A stretch of 56,728 nucleotides of DNA from Ectopseudomonas guguanensis. Its GTDB lineage: Bacteria; Pseudomonadota; Gammaproteobacteria; Pseudomonadales; Pseudomonadaceae. A program made the position numbers and the translations under genes. Positions 51,569 to 56,728 of this stretch are shown here, piece by piece (the stretch's first letter is position 1; each line of letters opens with the position of its first letter). The stretch lies in assembly GCF_900104265.1 (NCBI RefSeq), contig NZ_FNJJ01000002.1, positions 449,424-506,151 on the forward strand. Direction: 5' to 3'. The notes under the pieces were generated by a model, which worked only from the letters and a program-made list of their open reading frames with translations, was not told the DNA's origin and ran no database searches.

Positions 51569-52378
51569 TCAGCCAAGGCCTTGCAGCACGGCGGCCACGG
51601 TCGCCACGTTGGCCGCCAGGTGGGTGGGCGTGATGGTACCGACGATGGCGCTGCTGACGCCCGGATGGGCGAAGATCAGTTCGAAACTGGCACGCACCGG
51701 GTCGACCCCCTCGGCCAGGCAGGCGTGGCCGCTGGCCAGCGCCTTCTTGATCAGAATGCCCTTGGCGTGACTGGCAGCGTAGTCCAATACCGGTTTTTCA
51801 CCCTGTTCGCCGAGGTTGTAGGTGACCATGGCGCAGTCGCCCTGCTGCAGCGCCAGCAACCCGCCCTCGACGGTCTTGCCGGAAATGCCGTAGGCGAGAA
51901 TCTTGCCTTCGCGCTTGAGCTCGGCCAGCGTCTGGTAGACGCCGGTGTCTTGCAGCACCGCCAGGTCATTGCCGTCGGAATGCACCAGCAGCAGATCGAT
52001 GCGGTCGGTTTCGAGACGCTTGAGGCTGCGCTCGACCGAAAGACGGGTATGCGCCGGCGAGAAGTCGAAGTGCGACTGGCCCTGCTCGAACTCCTCGCCG
52101 GTCTTGCTGACGATCACCCACTGATCACGCTGGCCACGCAGCAGCGGGCCGAGACGCTGCTCGCTGACGCCGTAGGCCGGCGCGGTATCGATCAGATTGA
52201 TGCCCAACTCCCGCGCCTGATTCAGCAGGGCACGAGCCTGGGCGTCGTCGGGAATGGTGAAGCCGTTGGGGTACTTCACGCCCTGGTCGCGGCCCAGCTT
52301 GACCGTGCCCAGGCCCAGCGGCGAAACCCGCAGACCGGTGGAACCCAGCGGGCGATACAGCTCGTGCAGCGTGGTCAT
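51569..52378 (-). CDS. Aldo/keto reductase
   Basis: The 269-residue protein has the TIM-barrel motifs of the family: LRVSPLGLGTVKLGR, NLIDTAPAYGVSEQRLG, LLLVHSDG, and the late SSAIVGTITPTHL. It should reduce carbonyls with NADPH. The substrate is unknown. The start at 52378 overlaps the stop of the FAD oxidoreductase gene by four bases (ATGA), so the pair works together (PA4991-PA4992 by order). The open frame upstream lies inside that gene and is not used. Confidence 0.85.
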   Translation of the reverse strand: MTTLHELYRPLGSTGLRVSPLGLGTVKLGRDQGVKYPNGFTIPDDAQARALLNQARELGINLIDTAPAYGVSEQRLGPLLRGQRDQWVIVSKTGEEFEQGQSHFDFSPAHTRLSVERSLKRLETDRIDLLLVHSDGNDLAVLQDTGVYQTLAELKREGKILAYGISGKTVEGGLLALQQGDCAMVTYNLGEQGEKPVLDYAASHAKGILIKKALASGHACLAEGVDPVRASFELIFAHPGVSSAIVGTITPTHLAANVATVAAVLQGLG

Positions 52379-53550
52379 GGCAGCAGCGTCTCCCAGACTG
52401 GCTGGCCCAGCGGCGGGCGTGGCAGTTCGGGCAGCGGTGCATGAGCCGCCGGCTGCACATGCTCGCGCTGCAGCCTGGCCAGCACGCGATCGGCGAAGTC
52501 CGGCGCCAGCGCCAGCTTGGTCGGCCAACCCACCAACAGGCGCTGCTGCTCGGCGAGAAAGGCGTTGTCCGGGCGCACCAGGCCCGACTGCGCGGGTTCG
52601 GCGCGATCCACACGCAGCGTGGCCCAGCGCGTCTGGCTCTGGTCGACCCAGGGCAGCAACGCTGCCATTTCCTTCTGCGCCGCCTGAATCTGCGCCGCCT
52701 CGTCGCGGGCGACGCCATCGGCTTCGGCCAGATCGCCGCCCAGATACCAGACCCACTGACCATCGGCCGCCGGATGGGTGGTGACGGTCACCCGCGGTTT
52801 GGGTCCGCCGCCGAGGCAGTGAGCGTAAAGCGGCTTCAGCGCCGGCCCCTTGGCCAGCACCATATGCAAGGGACGCAACTGCTGCGCTGGCTGCTCGACC
52901 CCCAGCGCCGCGAGCAGCTCGGCGTTACCGGCGCCGGCACTGAGCACCACGCGCTGTGCACGAATCTCGCGGCCATCGACGATCAGCCCGCACAGCTCGC
53001 CATGTTCCTGCAGCGGCTCGATACGCTCGGCAGCCAGCAGTCCGTCGCCGGCCAGTTCGGCCAGGCGAGCGATCAGGCTCGGCACGTCGAGCACCAGCTC
53101 GGCCAGGCGATAGACCTTGCCCTTGAACTTCGGATGCTGCAGCGCCGGGGGCAATTGCTCGCCCTTGACCTGATCGACGCGGCCGCGCACCGCCTTGCTG
53201 GCGAAGAAGCTGGTGAGGTTGCCGGCCAGAGTACCGGGCGACCACAGGTAATGGGCATCGGAGAGAACGCGCACGCCGGACAGATCCAGCTCGCCGGTGC
53301 CGGCCAGCGCCTCGCGCCAGCGCCGCGGCATGTCGGCGATGGCCTCGGAGGCGCCGGTCAGCGCACCGTGCAGGGCGTACTTGGCACCACCGTGGATGAT
53401 GCCCTGCGACTTCAGGCTCTGCCCGCCACCCAGGCTGCCGCGCTCCACCAGCACGGTGGCAAAGCCTTGCTGACGCAGGCGGGCGTTGAGCCAGAGGCCG
53501 GCGATACCGCCGCCGACGATCAGGACATCGGTGCTGAGAGACTGGGACAT
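52375..53550 (-). CDS. FAD-dependent oxidoreductase (DAO-like)
   Basis: The 391-residue protein begins with a Rossmann dinucleotide motif (DVLIVGGGIAGLWLNARLRQQG) and the extension VERGSLGGGQSLKSQGIIHGG. This fits the glycerol-3-phosphate dehydrogenase/D-amino acid oxidase superfamily. A later VVLSAGAGNAELLAALG and VTTHPAADG support this. The substrate is unknown. It is translated with the aldo/keto reductase. Confidence 0.85.
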   Translation of the reverse strand: MSQSLSTDVLIVGGGIAGLWLNARLRQQGFATVLVERGSLGGGQSLKSQGIIHGGAKYALHGALTGASEAIADMPRRWREALAGTGELDLSGVRVLSDAHYLWSPGTLAGNLTSFFASKAVRGRVDQVKGEQLPPALQHPKFKGKVYRLAELVLDVPSLIARLAELAGDGLLAAERIEPLQEHGELCGLIVDGREIRAQRVVLSAGAGNAELLAALGVEQPAQQLRPLHMVLAKGPALKPLYAHCLGGGPKPRVTVTTHPAADGQWVWYLGGDLAEADGVARDEAAQIQAAQKEMAALLPWVDQSQTRWATLRVDRAEPAQSGLVRPDNAFLAEQQRLLVGWPTKLALAPDFADRVLARLQREHVQPAAHAPLPELPRPPLGQPVWETLLP

Positions 53551-53600
53551 GAACGGGCCTCGGCGAAAAACAGGCGCGCAGTATAACCCTCACAGCGGCC

Positions 53601-53652
53601 GCAGGCTTCAGGCGGCAGGCTACAGGCAAGAGCGCAAGCCTCTGGCTTGCGC
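53601..53652. repeat. Heptamer repeat and stem-loop after the SMR gene
   Basis: CAGGCTTCAGGCGGCAGGCT is built from the same heptamers as at 35421. Next to it GCGCAAGCC and GGCTTGCGC (53632-53652) form a 9-bp stem with loop TCT, which may end SMR transcription (weak T tract). Confidence 0.6.
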
Positions 53653-53657
53653 CTGCT

Positions 53658-53990
53658 TCAGTGGCCGGTGGAACTGGAGAACAGCTGGATCACCACCACG
53701 CCGCTGACGATCAGGCCCATGCCGAGTACGGCCGGCAGGTCGAGCTTTTGCTGGTAGATGAACATCGCGGCGATGCTGACCAAGACGATGCCCAGTCCGG
53801 CCCAGATGGCGTAGGCGATGCCCACCGGAATGGTGCGCACCACCAGCGTCAGCATCCAGAAGGCGATGCCGTAGCCGCCCACCACCAGCAGAAGCGGCAA
53901 AGGCTTGTTGAAGCCGTCGATGGCCTTCATCGAGGTGGTGGCGACCACTTCGGCCGCAATGGCGATGGCGAGATAGAGGTATCCGGGCAT
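53658..53990 (-). CDS. SMR family multidrug transporter
   Basis: The 110-residue protein has four membrane helices. The conserved Glu14 is in AIAIAAEVVATTSMKA, and helix 3 has AYAIWAGLGIV, which fits the EmrE/QacE branch rather than SugE. It should export toxic cations in exchange for protons. It diverges from the LysR gene, which may regulate it. Confidence 0.9.
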   Translation of the reverse strand: MPGYLYLAIAIAAEVVATTSMKAIDGFNKPLPLLLVVGGYGIAFWMLTLVVRTIPVGIAYAIWAGLGIVLVSIAAMFIYQQKLDLPAVLGMGLIVSGVVVIQLFSSSTGH

Positions 53991-54052
53991 GATGGCGACT
54001 CCTGAACGATGGTCGCCATTCTAGGCACTCCACTGATGGGATAAAGTGATTA

Positions 54053-54075
54053 CCTATCTGCCCGGGAGATAGGTC
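54053..54075. promoter_or_regulatory. Candidate LysR operator
   Basis: ACCTATCT and AGATAGGT form a perfect 8-bp inverted repeat with a 7-base spacer, including a T-N11-A. It lies just before the LysR start in the 89-base spacer shared with the SMR gene, as is common for LysR autoregulation. Confidence 0.6.
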
Positions 54076-54079
54076 AGCC

Positions 54080-54967
54080 ATGAATTGGAACCTCGATCAG
54101 TTGCACCTGTTCGTGCGCACCGCCGAATGTCGCTCGTTCTCGGCCGTGGCGCGCGAGACCGGGCGTGCGCAATCGGCCGTCAGCACCGCCATCGCCCTGC
54201 TCGAAAGCGACCTCGGCGTCACCCTGTTCGAACGCAGCAGCGGGCGCCAGCCACAACTGACCGAAGCCGGCGCCGCGCTGCTCGAGCAGGCGCGCAGCGT
54301 GCTGCAGCAATGCCAGCGCCTCGACGGCCGCGCACTGGGCCTGGCCCGCGGCGAGGAAGCACGGCTGCGCCTGGCGCAGGACGAGGCCATGCCCTACCAG
54401 CCGGTGCTGGCCAGCCTGGAGGCGCTGGCCGAGGCCTTCCCCCTGCTGGAAGTGCAGCTTTCCAGCGGCGCCCAGGGCGATGTGGCGCGCAAGCTGCTGC
54501 AGCGCCAGGCGGACCTGGGCCTGCTGTTTCATCACGAGCAGATGCCGCGGGAGCTGGAGAGCCAGCGTCTGGGCACCATCGAGATGGTCACGGTATGCAG
54601 CCCGAACCATCCGCTGGCCGGACTCGCCACTGTCGAACGTCGCGACCTGGCCGAACATCGCCAACTGCTGATGACGCCGCAGGACAGTCACTACCCCGGC
54701 GGCGAGCAGATCGGCCCGCTGGTGTGGCGCGCCGACAGCTTCTACGTCATGGCCGAACTGGTAATCCGCGGTGTTGGCTGGGCCTGGCTGCCGCGCCATG
54801 TAGCGCAATACCCGACCTACCAGGGCCACCTGCAGGAGCTGCGCAGCGATTGGGCGCCGCTGCCGCTGGTGGTGGAACTGGTCACCCGCCGCGACGGCGC
54901 GCTCGGCCCCGCCGCAAGCTGGCTGGCCGACTGCCTGGCGCGTGAGCTGCTGCGGCCGCAGGCATGA
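54080..54967 (+). CDS. LysR family transcriptional regulator
   Basis: The 295-residue protein has the N-terminal winged helix (LDQLHLFVRTAECRSFSAVARETGRAQSAVSTAIALLE), then the effector domain (about 90-295). The target may be the divergent SMR gene. The start at 54080 follows AGGT. The effector is unknown. Order corresponds to PA4989 beside waaA. Confidence 0.9.
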   Translation: MNWNLDQLHLFVRTAECRSFSAVARETGRAQSAVSTAIALLESDLGVTLFERSSGRQPQLTEAGAALLEQARSVLQQCQRLDGRALGLARGEEARLRLAQDEAMPYQPVLASLEALAEAFPLLEVQLSSGAQGDVARKLLQRQADLGLLFHHEQMPRELESQRLGTIEMVTVCSPNHPLAGLATVERRDLAEHRQLLMTPQDSHYPGGEQIGPLVWRADSFYVMAELVIRGVGWAWLPRHVAQYPTYQGHLQELRSDWAPLPLVVELVTRRDGALGPAASWLADCLARELLRPQA

Positions 54968-55010
54968 CTGCCCTTCCAGCGCATCGCCGGCGGCGATAAG
55001 CTGCGCGCCC

Positions 55011-56291
55011 ATGAACAGACTCATCTACACCCTGCTGCTGCACCTGGCCCTGCCCCTGATCGCCCTGCGCCTGGCGCTGCGCGCACGCAAGGCGCCAGCT
55101 TACGCACGGCGCATCAACGAACGCTTCTCCCTCGGCCTGCCGGCGATGAAACCGGGCGGCATCTGGGTACATGCGGTCTCGGTGGGCGAGAGCATCGCCG
55201 CCGCGCCGATGATTCGCGCACTACAGGCGCATTACCCCGAGCTGCCGATCACCGTCACCTGCATGACGCCGACCGGCTCCGAGCGCATCCAGGCACTGTT
55301 CGGCAACAGTGTGCAGCACTGCTACCTGCCCTACGACCTGCCCTGGGCCGCCGCACGCTTTCTCGACCGCACACAGCCGCGCCTGGCGGTGGTGATGGAA
55401 ACCGAGCTGTGGCCGAACCATATCCACCAGTGCGCCAAGCGCGGCATTCCCGTAGCCCTGGCCAATGCGCGCCTGTCCGAGCGCTCGGCGCGCGGCTACG
55501 CACGCTTTGCCAAACTCACCGCGCCGATGCTCGCCGAGCTGTCGCTGATCGCGGTGCAGACTCAAACCGAGGCGCAACGCTTCCTCGACCTGGGTGCTCG
55601 CCCTGGCTGCGTGGAAGTGACCGGCTCGATCAAGTTCGACCTGAAGATCGAAGCCGAGCTGCCGCAACGGGCTGCCGAACTGCGTCGTCAGTGGCACGCC
55701 GAGCAGCGCCCGGTATGGATCGCCGCCAGCACCCACGCGGGTGAAGACGAGATCATCCTTGCCGCTCATCGTCAGCTGCTTGGCAGTCACCCTGATGCGC
55801 TGCTGATCCTGGTACCGCGCCATCCCGAACGCTTCAACGCGGTACATGAGCTGTGCCTGAATCAGGGCCTGACGACGCGCCGCCGCTCCACGGGCGAAGC
55901 TGTCCAGCCTGGCGACCAGGTGCTGCTGGGCGACACCATGGGTGAGTTGCTGTTTCTCTACGCCTTGGCGGACATCGCCTTCGTCGGCGGTAGCCTGGTG
56001 GCCAACGGCGGGCACAACCTGCTGGAGCCGGCAGCCCTGGGCAAACCCGTGCTAAGCGGCCCGCATCTGTACAACTTTCTGGAAATCGCTGCGCAGTTGC
56101 GTGAAGCCGGCGCGCTGGGCGAGGTAGAAAACGCCGAGCAACTGGCGGACAGGGTTACCACGCTGCTGGGCGAGCCGGGTGAGATGCAGCGCATGAACCA
56201 GGCCGGCCTGAGCGTACTCAAGGCCAACCAGGGCGCGCTGGAGCGCCTGCTGAGTGGCTTGCGCCGCTTGCTGCAGGCTGTCAATCGGTAG
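55011..56291 (+). CDS. waaA: 3-deoxy-D-manno-octulosonic acid (Kdo) transferase
   Basis: WaaA adds Kdo to lipid IVA in LPS synthesis on the cytoplasmic side of the inner membrane. The 426-residue protein has an N-terminal membrane anchor (LIYTLLLHLALPLIALRLAL), the WVHAVSVGES motif, METELWPN, and the C-terminal GGSLVANGGHNLLEPAALGKPV motif. The start at 55011 is conserved. Its TAG stop is the end of the GTAG foot of a REP. Confidence 0.95.
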   Translation: MNRLIYTLLLHLALPLIALRLALRARKAPAYARRINERFSLGLPAMKPGGIWVHAVSVGESIAAAPMIRALQAHYPELPITVTCMTPTGSERIQALFGNSVQHCYLPYDLPWAAARFLDRTQPRLAVVMETELWPNHIHQCAKRGIPVALANARLSERSARGYARFAKLTAPMLAELSLIAVQTQTEAQRFLDLGARPGCVEVTGSIKFDLKIEAELPQRAAELRRQWHAEQRPVWIAASTHAGEDEIILAAHRQLLGSHPDALLILVPRHPERFNAVHELCLNQGLTTRRRSTGEAVQPGDQVLLGDTMGELLFLYALADIAFVGGSLVANGGHNLLEPAALGKPVLSGPHLYNFLEIAAQLREAGALGEVENAEQLADRVTTLLGEPGEMQRMNQAGLSVLKANQGALERLLSGLRRLLQAVNR

Positions 56292-56361
56292 GGTGGGCTT
56301 CAGCCCACCAAGACTGGCCGCCGCTGGTGGGCTAAAGCGGATCGCCATCCGCCCCACCCTA
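56288..56361. repeat. REP cluster, GTAGGGTGGGC family
   Basis: GTAGGGTGGGCTTCAGCCCACC forms a hairpin, and a second arm ending CCCACCCTA (56353-56361) is the inverse, with an inner GCGGAT / ATCCGC stem. The first GTAG holds the waaA stop. Confidence 0.8.
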
Positions 56362-56407
56362 TGCCCTGTGCCCACCGCCCATACCGCAATGCCCATGGTG
56401 CGCGCGG

Positions 56408-56728
56408 TGTTCAGCCGGGAGACATAGGTAACGGGTGTCGGGAGACATAGGTAACGCATTTAGGCTACCGGTGTTCATCGAATCGGGAGATCGAGAGATG
56501 CCGTGGCCGGAGCGCAGCACTATGTCGATAAGGCGAGAGTTTGTTCTGTTGGCGGGGCAGCCCGAAAGTAATGTGCGGGAGCTCTGTCGGAGATATGGCA
56601 TCAGTCCTAGAACTGGCTACAAATGGCTGGATCGGTACCGTGAGCATGGCGATGCCGGTTTGCAGGACCGGTCCCGGCGTCCCCTGAGCAGCCCAGGGCG
56701 CAGCGATCCGAGGCTGGAGCAAGCGGTG
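56408..56728 (+). mobile_element. IS481-family insertion sequence, left end (cut by window edge)
   Basis: The end begins with TGTTCAGCC, and IS481 ends start with TGT. Two direct 18-base copies of CGGGAGACATAGGTAACG follow (56416-56433 and 56439-56456), then the transposase gene. The right end lies outside the window. Confidence 0.8.
56498..56728 (+). CDS. IS481-family transposase, N-terminal part
   Basis: The visible 77 residues (MPWPERSTMSIRREFVLLA, then SNVRELCRRYGISPRTGYKWLDRY and LQDRSRRP) match the N-terminal helix-turn-helix of IS481 transposases. The DDE catalytic domain would be beyond the edge. The frame is intact as far as it can be read. ATG at 56498 follows GGGAGATCGAGAG. Confidence 0.85.
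   Translation, partial: MPWPERSTMSIRREFVLLAGQPESNVRELCRRYGISPRTGYKWLDRYREHGDAGLQDRSRRPLSSPGRSDPRLEQAV

Overview
The window reads as a chromosomal segment of a Pseudomonas, probably from the P. mendocina/oleovorans side of the genus. The evidence is high GC, long runs of genes in the order known from P. aeruginosa (the ygiQ to serB block and the waaA block), GTAG-type REP palindromes, and Pseudomonas-specific genes such as fimX and the cysteine-only rhodanese rhdA. The species is an inference.

Region 1 (1-5344) is accessory. It holds the C-terminal end of a very large Ig-like repeat surface protein, a TolC-family outer-membrane lipoprotein behind it, and a convergent two-gene unit encoding a diheme cytochrome lipoprotein and a parallel beta-helix lipoprotein of unknown function.

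Region 2 (5345-24907) is core. It contains the radical SAM protein YgiQ, a 7TM diguanylate cyclase (NicD-like), alr, dnaB, rplI, a DUF2232 membrane protein, rpsR, rpsF, rlmB, rnr, two identical tRNA-Leu(CAG) genes, a chemoreceptor, purA, hisZ, a DUF2065 peptide and hflC. Genes run mainly on the minus strand. The rpsF leader carries a recognisable S6:S18-type autoregulatory stem.

Region 3 (24907-34147) is the compact minus-strand cluster hflK-hflX-hfq-miaA-mutL-amiB-tsaE-nnrD: RNA regulation, tRNA modification, mismatch repair and wall hydrolysis. queG diverges from it.

Region 4 (34209-50414) holds orn, a membrane-tethered methyltransferase, rsgA, motAB, an HDOD protein, rhdA, psd, a degenerate PilZ-like protein, fimX, serB and a YtjB-family membrane protein. 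Motility and c-di-GMP genes sit beside RNA-decay genes. Orn degrades pGpG, the breakdown product of c-di-GMP.

Region 5 (50415-56728) has an uncharacterised protein with a cryptic Nudix-like box, an aldo/keto reductase overlapping an FAD oxidoreductase, an SMR pump facing a LysR regulator, waaA, and the start of an IS481-type insertion sequence cut by the window edge.

No spacer exceeds 300 bases. The larger ones are filled with repeats: a 162-bp MITE-like element, at least five GTAG REP families, and heptamer (CAGGCTA/CTTCAGG) minisatellites. In four genes (alr, rlmB, queG, waaA) the stop codon lies inside the repeat end. I did not find a clear new defence or biosynthetic system. The best candidates for undescribed biology are the beta-helix/diheme cytochrome pair, the repeat-supplied stop codons and the overlapping terminator/promoter/leader of rpsF.
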